A stretch of 64,000 nt of DNA, from contig NC_051074.1 of NCBI RefSeq assembly GCF_004664715.2, positions 20,170,558 to 20,234,557 of the forward strand, written 5' to 3'. Shown here in pieces: positions 44,991 through 56,905 of this stretch (positions are counted from its first letter, which is position 1; every line of letters begins with the position of its first letter). The translations under genes and the position numbers were made by a program. Origin of the DNA: Peromyscus leucopus (taxonomy: Eukaryota; Chordata; Mammalia; Rodentia; Cricetidae). The notes beneath the pieces were generated by a model. The model did no database searches, had not been told where the DNA came from, and saw only the letters and a list, made by a program, of their open reading frames with translations.

Positions 44991-45459
44991 TGTTTGGAAG
45001 GAGTCTGGTGGAAGGTCCACCTCAACTCCCCTCCCCTATCTCTTTCCCTAAACCTGCCCGCTCCTTCAAAGCCCACTAAACACGGCTCCTCCCCCAGAGA
45101 GGCTCAAGACCACTCCCATAGGGTATTTAAGCAGCATCCCCAAAAACAGACATGTGGTTCTTCCGGTCTCATTCGGGTCTCAGTCCTGATCTCAGTCCCG
45201 ATCTCAGTCCCGATCTCGGTCCCTGTCTCGGTCCCTGTCTCGGTCCCGGTCTCGGTCCCGGTCTCGGTCCCGGTCTCGGTCCCGGTCTCGGTCCCGGTCT
45301 CAGTCCCGGTCTCAGTCCCGGTCTCAGTCCCGGTCTCAGTCCCGGTCTCGTTGTCTCCTCTCTGCCGGGCTGGAAATCACCTGGAAATGCTTTACCATTA
45401 AACTTGGGCTTTTCCTGATTCAGTTTGCTGAGGTGGAGAGGCCTTCAGGGTGCAAAACA
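44991..45459 (+). mobile_element. Retroviral solo LTR containing a minisatellite
   Basis: TGTTTGGAAGG...GTGCAAAACA gives TG...CA with inverted ends. Inside are a CT-rich U3, a TATA-like gggtatttaagcagc (45121), a 12-bp minisatellite where R/U5 begins, and attaaacttgggctttt (45398) as a polyadenylation region. Target duplication not evident. Confidence 0.65.
45177..45350. repeat. 12-bp minisatellite, about 14 copies
   Basis: Unit gtctcggtcccg. Copies come in blocks of variants: atctcagtcccg, gtctcggtccct, gtctcggtcccg, then gtctcagtcccg. Since 12 is a multiple of 3, several frames stay open (Val-Pro-Val-Ser or Gly-Leu-Gly-Pro repeats), which explains the ORFs at 44994-45401 and 45152-45418 without any protein. 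Confidence 0.96.
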
Positions 45460-46730
45460 ATTATCAGTAATACTTAAATTTGATGAGAAAAAATATATAC
45501 GTGAAAAATTATTGAGTCAGTAAATCAGTGTGGAGAATGATGCCCATTGTATAGTTCTAGTCATATAAAACCTGACTCTAAAAAAGTAGTATTATCTGTG
45601 TATGGAAGGAGACACATCATTGTGTTTGTGCAATGAGAGGAAACAGCAAATCTGAGGTCACCTTCTTTAAACATGAACGCCCCATTTCTTCTTAAGGAAA
45701 AGTTACTTGTGCCTCACTGTGTAACTAAAATTGCATAGGCAGTTAAAAATGGTTAAAAGTTTCATCAGAAAAGTTAATACACACAAAACAAAACTACCAA
45801 GTGAGCGAGGTGGGGGAGGGGCAGAGCAAACAAGCTTAGCTGGCTGTCTCCATGAGGTTTGGGCTGGTCTGATAAACATTTGAAAGATATCAACCCAGTT
45901 TCATCTTTCCGTCGATTCTCTTAAACCCTCCATTTTATTCTTTATTATTTGTTTTCCTAAAGCCTCGTAGTATTTATTGGGAGGAGAGTTTGGTGGGGAA
46001 GAACTTTGGTGGGCTGTCAAATTATCTGCATCTTGTGTTGAAGGCAAAGCAGGGTGTTATTTGTGGAGAGTAAGATAAGTCAGTTGTATTTCTTCAGTGT
46101 ACAAAAATACTTTTTAAATCTCTGGTAGAATATCTATAATCAAGCAAAATCTCTTCCTGCGCTCCAAGGGATTCTATGTTGCCAAAAAATACAATTACTT
46201 TTCAGAACTTTCAAACAAACTGTAGGGAAATGTCAGAATCCAAAATAAAAATCTGCAAAGAAACTCATTTCAATGGAGCCCATCTTGTCTGGAAGGTGCC
46301 AGCTTGCTGATTTCACCGGAATGAGTTGGGTTGCATTTGTCTTGTGAGCACTGAGTCATTTCTGCCTAGCGCTGAATTCTGTCAGCGGAAACCTGTTGGC
46401 CTGCCTGGTGTGAGATTCTGCATAAGGCCCGTGTCTGTCTCCTGGTGGATCTCAGTGTCCCACTGGATCTGCTGCACACACAGTGCAATGATGATTGTCT
46501 CCAAACTGATTACAAGTGATTACAGCATGACAAGTCTTAGGGACTTCCAGAAAACCTTTAAATCTTCTGAAATAGACACAGACTTCAAACTCGAAGGCCA
46601 TTGTCTCTGACTAAAGGCTATGTGGAAGGCTCTGTTCTTGGGTCTCAGCTAGTCCTTGGGACTGGGGCCAGGGGGTGGAGGGAAGTCTCAAATTGAGTAT
46701 CTACTTGTGTTATTAATGCTACTTCAAGTT
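45460..46730. other. Unique non-coding sequence
   Basis: No mobile element or exon recognised. The part 45880-46260 is evenly complex and free of repeat signatures. Confidence 0.5.
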
Positions 46731-46734
46731 CTCA

Positions 46735-46925
46735 TATCTCCTGCCTTATTTAGTACCCATAAGCCTCTAAAATGTTGCTATTCCTCTCCCTGTTTTCTAC
46801 AATGGACCACTGAGGTCATTTTATGTAAAGTCCACAACCATGTATTATATATCAGACTCAGAATTTGAACCAAGAGTCATCTTAATCTAAAGTCCAGACT
46901 CTTTCCACTTAATAGCCAAGAAAGA
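46735..46925 (-). repeat. MIR SINE
   Basis: Reversed MIR: 'caatggaccactgaggtcat', 'agactcagaatttgaaccaa' and 'agtccagactctttccactt' preserve the box B and box A sides. Confidence 0.8.
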
Positions 46926-47205
46926 TTACACTGATTTGGTTAGATAGATAAGATAGTATTTGACGGGCTATTGTCCTTCTCTGTTCTATATAAAGCAATC
47001 AGAATTCTTCTCTAATTATATGCGGCTGTAATTGAGGATCAGGCAAAGGGAAACATACCTGAGGCTGTACTTGGACCCAGGGTTCTAGTGTATTCAGACA
47101 CTTTGCACCTCAGTAGAATAGGATTTATCCATCTTCCACAGGTGATCACCCAAAGGAAGAGTTACTTTGGCACTGAGAAAACATGGCCCTGTCAGGTTGT
47201 ATTAG

Positions 47206-47910
47206 GTTCCTGTCACCACAATGAAACATCTATACTGTTCCACTGGAAAGGAGTGTGGTGGCTTAAAAAAAAAAAAAAAAAAAAAAGGCCCCCATAGGGG
47301 GTGGCACTATTGGGGATGTGACTTTGTCGGAGTAGGTGTTCCTTGTTAAAGGAAGTATGTCACTGTGAGTGTGGGCTTTGAGGTCTCCTATGCTCAAGCT
47401 ATGCTCAGTGTGACACACAGTTGCACCTGCTGCTTATGGATCAAGATGTGGAACTCTCAGCTCCTTCTCCAGCACCATGTCTGCCTGCATGCTGCCATGT
47501 TTCCTGCCAGAATGATAATGAACTAAACCTCTGAACGTGTAAGCTAGCTCCAATTAAATGTTTTCCTTTGTAAGAGTTGCTATGGTCATGGTGTCTCTTC
47601 ACAGCCATAGAAACCCTAATTAAACAAGGAACAAAGGTGTTATCTTGCTCATGATTTAGAGTCTCAAATACAAAATGAGTCACCGAGGAGGGTGGTTGAT
47701 GACACTGGTCAAGGCACACATCAGAGCGAGTGGTCACATCATGAGCCAGGAAGGCTAGAGGGAAAGGGTAAGAGGAGGGAGGGCCCCCAAACCCTTTCAA
47801 GGGAACACCCTCAATTACCTATGAACATTCTCTAACTCCATAGTACCCCCAAATGCTGCAACCCTGGACACCAAGACTCTATGTGCAGACCTTTGGGATA
47901 TCTATTAGAC
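47206..47910 (-). mobile_element. MST/MLT1-type MaLR LTR, antisense, interrupted
   Basis: 'tattaggttcctgtcaccac' on the left and 'gtggtcacatcatgagccag', 'gggcccccaaaccctttcaa', 'ccaaatgctgcaaccctgga' on the right are one reversed MaLR LTR, split by another LTR at 47254-47626. Confidence 0.65.
47254..47626 (+). mobile_element. MT/ORR1-like ERVL-MaLR LTR with internal poly-A
   Basis: tgtggtggctt start, ggcccccataggg, 'gtgtgggctttgaggtctcc', 'ctccagcaccatgtctgcct' and accctaattaaaca end. A run of about 22 A sits 11 bases inside the 5' end. Flanks aggag/aggaa suggest a 5-bp duplication. Confidence 0.85.
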
Positions 47911-50706
47911 TACAATAGTAGCAAAACCTAGCTCCTAGGATGGCTTTATCTCAGTCATCACCAGTACCTGCAGTCCACCTCAGTGGTTTCTGTTTACTCT
48001 TCCTCCTTCAACTGTCCAGAATGGAGCACTTGGTCTCATTATTGAAGGAGAGCAAACACTAGTTACAAAGGAAGAATGTGTCCTCCTTGTCCCTTGGAGC
48101 GGTGACAGGCAATGACAGGCAACGCCTTCCGTAACAGGTCCAACACAATACTGGCAGAACCTGAAGCTCTTCTCAGACTTGAGGCCTCTGCACCCTGCCA
48201 CAGAAGAGGCCAGAAATAGCTCAGAGAAAGTGAAAAGTGTGAGTGGGACCACACGGAGTCTCTCAGGAACAAGTATAGTTCTTGATCTGGAACCCAAGAA
48301 TCACCAGGTTAACAGAAAACAGAACTAGTCTTTTCAAGAGTGCTGGGTACACCCTTGCAGTTCTTTATTAGAATAGTGTGCTTTAGGCACTGTTTTATGT
48401 ATATACTATATCCAACAAAAAAGTAAATAATCACTAAAATACATTCATAAGATCAATCAATACAAATCCTAGTATTGCTACAATTGTACCTATGTAAATA
48501 TAATCTCTATTTCTGAAGGCTACAATAGTAGATAAACTGAAGAAAATCATATGGCTCTTTAGAACACTTGATTTTTTTTTCATTTTTTTCCTCCAAGTGT
48601 CCTTAATATATGGAAACAAGAAAGCAGTCAACTTAAGTTCTAGAGGTAATGTATTTTTTGTGGGCTTCTGATTCTTTGATGTTGGGCTTTTCCACTCTAA
48701 TTTTAACTAGGAATTTAGGTTTCTGAGTGTTGAAATCTGATGTCATTTGGGATCAAAGTTTTGTGTTAACAAGTCTCTCTCTCTATATAAAAAATCTGGC
48801 TTCTGAAAGTAGCTCTACTAAACCCCTGTGTGCATTGCTACTTTGTCAAATTGTAGTTCTAGGGATGGGGGAAAGGGGAAAAAAATGAAGTAGGCCCTGC
48901 AAGCATGATTTAAAAGTAGAGCTATGCATGGAAAGATCTTGACATAAAATACATTTATTGATCAGAAGTTCATTTCAGAAACCATCATGGGTTGCTGGAA
49001 ACTTGCTAAAAATTATTTCATGGAGAAGACAGATTGTAGAATTCAACAGACAAACACAAAATAGAAGATGACTAATTGCTACAGCATGTGTGGACCTGAC
49101 CATGGTGGGATGCTGAGGCCTCAAGTCTGACAACAACTTGAGGATCTAGCGGCATCATTTTAGCTTGTTATTGAACACCCCGTCATCCATCCCTGTGGCT
49201 TCAGTGGCAGCAAAGAAGCCAAATAGGGCTTCTTTCTGGGCAGCTAGTGTTTGCTTCCAGAATTTTTTTTGTTTGTTTCTGTTTCTTTGTTATATATCTA
49301 TCAAATCTCAGAGCCTACACTGAGTTTTGTTCACATGGCCTGTATTAACAAAATCACCAACTACATTGTCACAAGTCATCTGGCCAATTTCTCATGAATT
49401 TGGAGCACTTTCTGATTTTCAGCTGCCTTGAGGAACTCCCACTGTAGGAGGAGGCCTTCAAAAACGTTCTCATAGGACCAAACAAGTTAAACCACTTGAA
49501 ACACTTTTTCTTTTTTTCTTCCTTAGGTAGGCAGAAATTTTTGTACTATCACTGAAAATCAATCTGGTGGTTCATTTTACTGCAACTACAAAGAACTGTC
49601 TCATACCGTGGTTTAAAAAAAATGAATAAAATGCAGAAAATGAGAAGCATGAGTAATTTCACACATGCTGCTAAGTATGCCGAGAGACTAGCCTTTAATC
49701 TCTGTGGGAAGCCATAACAGCTGTAAACTCTTATTTGCTGTCAAATGCCTTTTGCACGGGTATTAGAAAAGATAGGAGGAAAGAAATCCTTCCTATTTAT
49801 CTCACCTTACTTTTCTAACCTGCTTCTAGTCTATTAACACTTTCTATTCGTTGATTTTCCCGAATGTGCTGGATTTCACCAGCCCTGGGCAGAATGATAA
49901 ACTTGGCTACAAGAGGTTTGGTGGTTGCTCGCTCTGCCTTCCGGGCACCTGCCTGTCTTCTGCCTCAGCAAGCTTCTCACCTCCTGAACTCAGCTCCTGC
50001 TGTTTGTCCAATCCACTTATTAAACACTTAAGGACATAGCCCCAGTGGAATTCAGACCAGTGCGGTCAACTCATCTAGAGGCATGCATCACGGAGTTTGA
50101 GCTTGCACGATGAAATGGGCCTGAAACAGAGGTGGAGGAGCAGACTTTCCGAAGATGTCTGTCTCCTGAGTGAGGGAACAAGGATCTAGATTCTCAACAG
50201 GCTCTGAGTAGTGCTGTAGCCTTTTTCCTATTAAATAAGAACCCAGAAGGCACTGGACCAAACAATACAGAAGACTCTTGGTACTAGCTTTTAATTGGTG
50301 GTAGGAAGCCCTGTGGACAATTATCCCAGCTTTAAGCAGTTAACTAGTTGAGCTGCAACACCAACTGGCTGATGGGTAAGCTGTAACCCATTGATTAACT
50401 CTCTGGCTTGCTTCCAGTTTTCTGTAAGTGAGGTCTGATATTGCTGGTCCTGGGAGATGCCTGGTTGTTGAATTATTTTTGTTTCTTTGTTCAAATGCTC
50501 TTGAGTATAAGTGGCCTGGGGTATTTTTTTTTTCAGCACTCCCTTTAGGACTCTCTCAGTAGGCTTTGGATTCTCTTGACCTCCTATTTTGGTTACTCTG
50601 AACTGAAACTCAAATAACCACAGTTTCCCAACTTTAGTGCCACTCTCCTCATTTGGAAACAGTTACCAAGCCCCTTTAGAATTTTGAAAGATCATTCTTA
50701 CTGTAA
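47911..50706. other. Unique non-coding sequence, about 2.8 kb
   Basis: No mobile element or exon recognised. Complex A/T-rich parts (48400-48560, 49280-49620) look like ordinary conserved or neutral unique DNA. Confidence 0.5.
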
Positions 50707-50712
50707 ACTATG

Positions 50713-51082
50713 TGTAGTTGAAATTTTTCTCTGGTCCCACCCGCCCCGCAGTCCTGTGGCCGCCTAAAAAATAATTCAGAGGCTTATATTAATTACCAAT
50801 TGTATGGCCTATGGCAGGCTTCTTGCTAGCTAGCTCTTATAACTTAACCCATCTCTATTAATTGCCACATGGCCGTGGCATTACCAGTCTGCTGGCAAAT
50901 CTTGCTGCTTCTTTGGCGGTAGCTGGGGTCTGTCTCCCCAGATTCTGCCTTTCTCTTTCCTGTCTCTCTCCTTGGATTTCCTGCCTGCCTCTAAGCTGCC
51001 TTTGCCATAGGCCAAAGTGGCTTATTTATTAACCAATGGGAACAACATATATTCACAGGGTACAGAAAGATATCCCACAGCA
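50713..51082 (-). mobile_element. ERVK-type solo LTR, copy 4
   Basis: From TGTAGTTGAAA to TATCCCACAGCA, 370 bp, with a perfect 6-bp target duplication actatg at 50707-50712 and 51083-51088. 'gcttatattaattaccaatt' and 'gcttatttattaaccaatgg' are shared family blocks. Confidence 0.93.
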
Positions 51083-51139
51083 ACTATGTATCAGTTGGTG
51101 GGTAAGTGGGTGGATGGTTTCAATGACATCTTAAGTGTA

Positions 51140-51425
51140 AAGACTGTAAACTCTTCGGGGATTTTATGAGCCAATTGGCATGACCTGGGTGACTTGCAAT
51201 GAGCCCCAAGTGAGAGTATATCAAAAAATTTGACAAATGCCACACAAACTAGCTATCCCTGTTCCCTAGGGTGCAAGAGCCAGGACTGACTCAGAGGATA
51301 TGGCTCCCCACCACACATCATCTCAGTAAGCGTAGCTGTCTGAGTCTGTGTTACTCATTCTTGTATACCCCCTTGCTTGGCACATGTTTGGGATTCGTTT
51401 GTTGAATGAGTGAATGAATGAATTT
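51140..51425 (+). repeat. L2 LINE 3' end
   Basis: 'agactgtaaactcttcgggg' and, later, 'cttggcacatgtttgggatt' plus 'ttgttgaatgagtgaatgaa' match the L2 3' end and its GAAT repeat tail. About 150 bp of other sequence lies between them. Confidence 0.55.
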
Positions 51426-51870
51426 GAGACAGGATTCCCTGTTTTTTTCTGGTCTTTGCTGGAATGTCTGAGTCTAGGCAGACTCCTCACAGCCCCAGTG
51501 TGCCTGTTGACAGGATCCTGAGAGAGACCGCCTCCTTGTTGACTCATCCTGTGATGGTTTTATTCCTGGGGGTATTGTTCACCTTTGCCCTACTTTCTGC
51601 TCCTCTCTCTCTGTCTACCAACTAGGTTCATAGATATCCTACACGGTACATTTTAGCAGGTAGGAAGAGAAAACAATGTGAAGTTTTCAGAACCCTGGCT
51701 TCTAGTTCAGCCACATGGTTTCTGCGTGCCCTCCAAAACACACAGCCTGCTGTCGCCTCCGCATCTTCAGGAATGAGAGTGTCGCTGCTGCAGCCATCCC
51801 AGTGGGGTCAGGGGGGATCAAAAGAGAGCTGATGCATGGCCCCGGCCTTGTGATCTGTCAAGTGCCACAA
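51426..51870. other. Unique non-coding sequence
   Basis: Nothing recognised. Confidence 0.45.
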
Positions 51871-51874
51871 TTCT

Positions 51875-52045
51875 CCTTTGAGTCAGAAGGAGTCCGAATT
51901 GAAATCCAGCTCTAAGGCCCGAAGCAGGACGTTTACTTTTCCCAGGCTTCTATTCCTTCATTCCTAGACAGGAAATAATAACACCTACCATTCAAGGCCT
52001 TTAGGAGTTAATTATGTGAGCAAACAGACTGATAAGTGTAGTTCA
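51875..52045 (+). repeat. MIR SINE
   Basis: 'ttgaaatccagctctaaggc', 'cttcattcctagacaggaaa', 'taataacacctaccattcaa' and gttaattatgtgagcaaaca follow the MIR core and tail in sense order. Confidence 0.8.
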
Positions 52046-52179
52046 CAACAGCCTCTTCCCTTCCCCAGTCTCCTGACTCAGGTGTTTGAGATGGCATCAT
52101 TATATTCTCAGTCCATCCTTAAGGTGCTCATAGTCTCTTGACTATGGAAAAAAAAAAAAAACCGTTCTGATCCTGCTGT

Positions 52180-52390
52180 GTCAGAGAAAAGGCTCTGGGG
52201 GTCAGAGTTCAGATCATCTGTCCTCATGTGCTGGCTCTTCACTTGCTAACCTTGATCTTGAACAGGTTCCCTGTCTCGAGGCCTCCATTAACTCTTCTCC
52301 CTGACTGCGCCCATCTGAAGGAGGTTAGGAATTAGGCTGAAAGGAGCCGTGTGTAGACGATTTAGTGCAGCTCCTGCGCTTGGTTGGCTG
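52180..52390 (+). repeat. MIR SINE
   Basis: 'aaggctctgggggtcagagt', cttcacttgctaaccttgatc and gaacaggttccctgtc match MIR head and core at moderate identity. Confidence 0.55.
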
Positions 52391-52870
52391 TCTGTGGGTT
52401 TTAATTACCACTGTTTCTCCAAAAACCTTCCTTTAACAGAAAGATTGGAGAGTGGGATTCAAGGGCATAGGTAAGAACTCTGCGGAGTGGCAGACGTAGG
52501 GGTCTCCTCAGTGCGCACAGCCAGGCAGAATGCGGCAACCGCTGGGCTTCACAAGGTCATCAGCAGAAGGGAGCTGCCTCCGCCCATGGCCCTGTCTGCA
52601 GTCATGGCTGCCTTTCTCATCTGTTTGAAGCTGATGCCTGGAGGTAAGAGAGAAGCCGGGGAAGCAAATAAAACAACCAGCAGACTGTTTTATACATTTT
52701 TTTTTGTCAGGACTGAGCATGCCCGGTTAAATGCCAGCCATTTGCCTTCCCTGTTCTGCATCCAGACAGGTCCAGCAGAACTGGGGTGCGCACTTCTCAC
52801 ACTGCTCAATGAATGTCATTTCCAGGCCTTGACGTAGCAACTCTGCTTCTCTTGGCCTCTGGTGTCACAC
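52391..52870. other. Unique non-coding sequence
   Basis: A 351-bp frame from 52487 has no recognisable domain and a biased but not gene-like composition. A GT follows an open segment at 52643, but no matching acceptor or frame on either side supports an exon. Confidence 0.4.
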
Positions 52871-52879
52871 TCCAGGCTG

Positions 52880-53005
52880 GTCTTACATCTGCCCCTAGTA
52901 GGTGGTGGCTATCGATGAATGACCTTCTCCGGGCTTTTATCCATGAAATGGGTGTGAAAATGGCTGAGCGACCTCAGCAGAGGATGTATGGAGTCAGATG
53001 ATCCT
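52880..53005 (+). repeat. MIR SINE core
   Basis: 'gaatgaccttctccgggctt' and ttatccatgaaatgggtgtg match the MIR core with the usual catctgtaaaatgggg-like block. Confidence 0.55.
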
Positions 53006-55050
53006 TGTAATGAACTTTTTTTAGGTCTTGGCCTGGAACACGATCAACTTTCAGGAGTCATTTCCTGAGTATCTGCACATTAACACACCGAGGGGAAAAA
53101 CAGTGCCTTGTGGGATGTTTCCTTCGTATGTATGTCTACATTTCCAAACGCTGAATCTTCTCTTCAGCCAAGTAAATTTACATGCAGAATTTATTCCTTC
53201 ATTTTTAACATGCCTCGGAAATCAGGATGTTAAAATTACATCAGTATTTGTCTAGGGCCTGATGTTAGTTGAAATGGAGATCACGAGTGATTTCCCTGTG
53301 TAGTTTGTTTGCTCATTACCACTGACCAATAAACACCGAAACTCTGAGCTTCCAAACCCTGGTTCCAGAAATTAAGTTTTAGTGTGTCATCAGTTCTCCC
53401 AGAAAGAATACCAGAAATGAGCATCAACCATAAAGTTATATCTTGCATGTGTAATTGCTTACACAATTACCTGCCACTTCCCACACCAATATAATTCCTG
53501 ATCTCTCTTATCAATGTGTCTGAAGCAGCTTGCCTTGGGAGGAGGAGTGACTGGGTCTCAGGTCCTTGGTTCAAGTTCCCCCGCACTCAGCACTCATGAT
53601 CTTCTGCGTCTGAACCGTGGGTATTTTCTGGAGGTTTTGCTTGCAGGGGGTCTTTTGTTTGGAAGCATGGCCCGAGGCTAGGCTTTTGCCTTTAGACCTG
53701 CTGGTGCTAGGAGAGTTCCTCGTGGCTGCCCCTCTCCTCCATGAGTAACCACAGTGCCAGGAGCAACCCTAAGAGCTCAGGCTCCTCTACTGTCAACCCA
53801 CACCTCATATAGGGCATGGTGCTTCTCAAAGGACTCGACTTGCGATGCACAGAGTTCCTGTGTGCTTTTGTAAATTCAGTGTTTTCAACCTATGTAACCT
53901 GAAAGGAAAAAAAAAAAATGCCCTCGCCAAATCTCGCTTCTGAGTAAATGGTGTCCCAAATGCATTATTGTAAAGGCGCTTGTAGTGATCATTCCTATTC
54001 TTTCGGGTCTCTCTGGTTTTCCTCCAGTGCCACAGATGCTCAACTTACAAAGATCAAAGAAGACATACCTCTGAATTACTGGGCATCTTAGTTTTAGAAA
54101 CTTAATCAATTTATCAAACTGTAAGTAAGGCTAAACTCTCACATCCATTAGCCTCTGTAGACAAGATTTTATTTTAAAAGGAGGGGCCTATGCCTCAGGT
54201 TAATTATTTGGAATTTCTTTTGGGCATGAAAACTATGCCGCTCCCTCCCTTCCTCTCTCCCCTCTCATTCTCTCTCTCCCAGTGATCAATGATTCTGATA
54301 AGAAACCAGCCAACCAGCCGAGAGAGCCAGGAAAATGGAAGGTGGCTGAGATGCAAGGTCTGGGCACCTCTGCAGTATCAGAGGGTGTTGTGTCCTCTAG
54401 CCCTGGACCCCACCTCATCCAGCTACCTTCCCATGTCTTCCTTCTGCATCTTACCTCCGATAGCAGCACACTGGAGAATAACTGCACCCACGCCATCCTC
54501 CTGGGAACAAGTGTCAAGGAGTCCATTCTTTTCTACCCAGACCTTGTAGGTTCGAGAGTTTAGAACTAAAACCCAGGAGTTGGAAATGTGAGTTTATGGA
54601 GGGTATATGTGTGATGTGTCTGGGACTTCGGACTCTTCTTCCCACATCCAAACACACATTTGCTTTATTCTCAGATTTTTCAGAAATAAATCACTGAGCT
54701 TTCTTGGGGAGTAAAATTATTATTTTAATTACAGTATAATGAACTCAAACCTCCTTCATTTTTGCCTTGCTTTTTTTTTTTCCTTCTTGGACACAGAAGC
54801 ACTCCTACATGACACAGTTACAGTTAAGAAGAAGGAGATGTGAGTCTCTCACAGGCAGGAATGAACACGTCCACCACAGACCACGAAAAGCAGGATGGGC
54901 AGCTTCCCAGGCCAAGGCGGAACGCAGGAGCATGGATGCTAGGAAAGTTGGAGATCTAATCCCTACCCTCTGCCATGCCTTTTGTATTCTGCCAGCGTTC
55001 TATGGTTTTGAGAGCTTGATTGCCCCCGACCTCCACCAGAAGTTCCCATT
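53006..55050. other. Unique non-coding sequence, about 2 kb
   Basis: No exon or mobile element recognised. Simple features only: an A13 run near 53911 and a T-rich run at 54769. Confidence 0.5.
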
Positions 55051-55054
55051 GGTC

Positions 55055-55265
55055 CTGTTGGTTGCAGAATAAAGCGCAGCCTCCATGTTCCACCTGTGAC
55101 CCTGTTCCCTGGGGCCACAGCGGCCAGTTTTAGTTTCATTTTCAGAATCTGTACTGCTCCTTGCTGGTCAAGTGAGTTCTGCCTTCTCTACACCTGTGCC
55201 TTTCTGGAGACCACTGCAAACCTCTCCTCTCTTTCTGGTCTTGCCATCCCTGACCATTCCAGCGA
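55055..55265 (+). repeat. Possible L2 LINE fragment
   Basis: 'ttgcagaataaagcgcagcc' and later 'cctttctggagaccactgca' are L2 3'-region-like, at low identity. Confidence 0.3.
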
Positions 55266-55317
55266 GAGGTGGCGTGTTTTTTTTTTCCCCATCAAAGTTT
55301 ACTATTGTGTTTCAGAA

Positions 55318-55490
55318 TGAGCGTGGGCTTCAGACTCAGACAGAGGCACTTAAAAACCCATGACCTTCAGCATGTGCCTTCCTTTTTTATCTAAGAAAGA
55401 AAATGGATGAGAATAATACTCCTGGGGGAGGCTGGCTGTAAGAACTGCATGAGATCACATGTGAATGCACTTAGATGATCAATATGTATT
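55318..55490 (+). repeat. MIR SINE
   Basis: 'tgggcttcagactcagacag', catgaccttcagcatgtgcc, 'atggatgagaataatactcc' and 'tgcatgagatcacatgtgaa' match MIR in sense order. Confidence 0.8.
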
Positions 55491-56705
55491 TCCCTTCCCT
55501 TTACCGCTCAAACAGCACCGCTTTCTTTGTGGGTTTCTAGACCACATCTTTCTGACTCTGTGAAAGCCCATGGTCCTTGAAAGCAAGAGCTTTTCTTAAG
55601 CTTATTTGAATATTCTCCAGTGCTAAGAGGGGTGATGTACAAGAACACAGTCTTCCGTAAGTGTTTTTGATGGTTGAATAAGTCATTTTCTGATCTTCTC
55701 CTGGACAGAAGACAATGGCGTGGAGGGGATGTAAGGGTTGTAAGAGCTGGTCTATACAACAGAATGCCTTAGCAAGGCCTTGTCACTATTAGCAGTATTG
55801 ATAGTTGTGGGAAGGCACATTAAACAATGTATGCAGTCATCTCCTAGCCTATTTGTGCTTCCTGAGTATGAACACGAGGATTTATACTTTGAGAAGAATC
55901 ACTGGGCTTGCATTTCCTACAACAGCAAAGAGGGGCCTCAGGATCACATAAAAATTAATTCACTGACATCTGACGTCCTTGCACTTATAATGTAAAGCAC
56001 ACAATAGGCTCTCATGGTTCCCTTTTGTATAACTTCCCTTTAATAGACTGCCCACTGCCGTGTAATCCAGATGGCTGTTGGTACATCAATGTAAACGGAT
56101 GCTTTAAATCCCACGAAAATAGGGGGGAAGCACACAAAAGCAGAGCTTCATGGCCATCCAGGCAGAGATGGTACCTCTCTCACAATGGGGGCAAAAAAAA
56201 TCTTTTAAGATTCTGCATATAGAAAGGTTACTGCCTCATTATGAGGAGGACTGTTTGACAAAGAGATACAGCCAGAGAATATCTATTCCTTAGGAGAAGA
56301 TCTCTGTGGCCTCTCTTGGGGAGAAGGAAGAAAGAGTTCTTGAATATTCACTGGCAAAACTGTTCTTAAGAACATTTTTCTTATATGACCCAAGAGCAGC
56401 CACCATGTCCTATCAAAAGGTAGGAATGAGCCACAGTGGTGTTTAAAACTTCTCAGGATCAGCAGGTAAATTGACACTGTCCATAGATGACTTTGAAAGC
56501 AAAACCATGAAGTATGATAGTCCTTGCCCTCTAGAAAGACAGTTTTGACAGTTAAAAAATAGTTTACCAGATCTTGAAGTCATGTCTCTTTCCTCTTAGG
56601 GTAATTTGTAATATAAAATTTAGGAAAGAGGTTTTATCTTTATTTGGTTCCTCAAGAGCTTAATGTGACACCAAGATTTCAGAGATAAACAATTGCCAAT
56701 CATAT
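55491..56705. other. Unique non-coding sequence
   Basis: Nothing recognised. Confidence 0.5.
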
Positions 56706-56707
56706 AA

Positions 56708-56905
56708 GTTTGAAAGTTGAGGCTCAGTGGTTAAAAGTCCTTATTGCCAAGCCTGGTGGCTTAAGATTGATCCCTGTAACCCACGTAAAGGTGGGAGCAG
56801 ACGCTAACTACACAAAGTTGTCTGACCCCCACACATACTGTGCCATACACGCCTCCCCTGTGTGCACACACACAATAAAAATAATAAATTAAAAATTTAA
56901 GGATA
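56708..56905 (+). repeat. B3-type SINE
   Basis: tRNA-like head ('ttgaggctcagtggttaaaa'), 'cttattgccaagcctggtgg', 'gttgtctgacccccacacat', and an (AATA)n tail near 56872. Sense orientation. Confidence 0.88.

Noticed and set aside
44994..45418. Two overlapping ORFs encoding Val-Pro-Val-Ser and Gly-Leu-Gly-Pro repeats
   Set aside because: They are translations of a 12-bp minisatellite, in which all frames can stay open; no conserved protein context exists.
52487..52837. 116-codon ORF followed by a GT, a possible exon
   Set aside because: Composition and lack of a matching acceptor, phase or homologue do not support an exon; kept as unique sequence.
54767..55072. Arg/Lys-rich 101-codon ORF
   Set aside because: No recognised domain, and the 3' end enters an L2-like segment.
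56708..56905. tRNA-like A and B boxes
   Set aside because: They belong to a B3 SINE with an A/T-rich tail, not to a functional tRNA gene with an acceptor stem.
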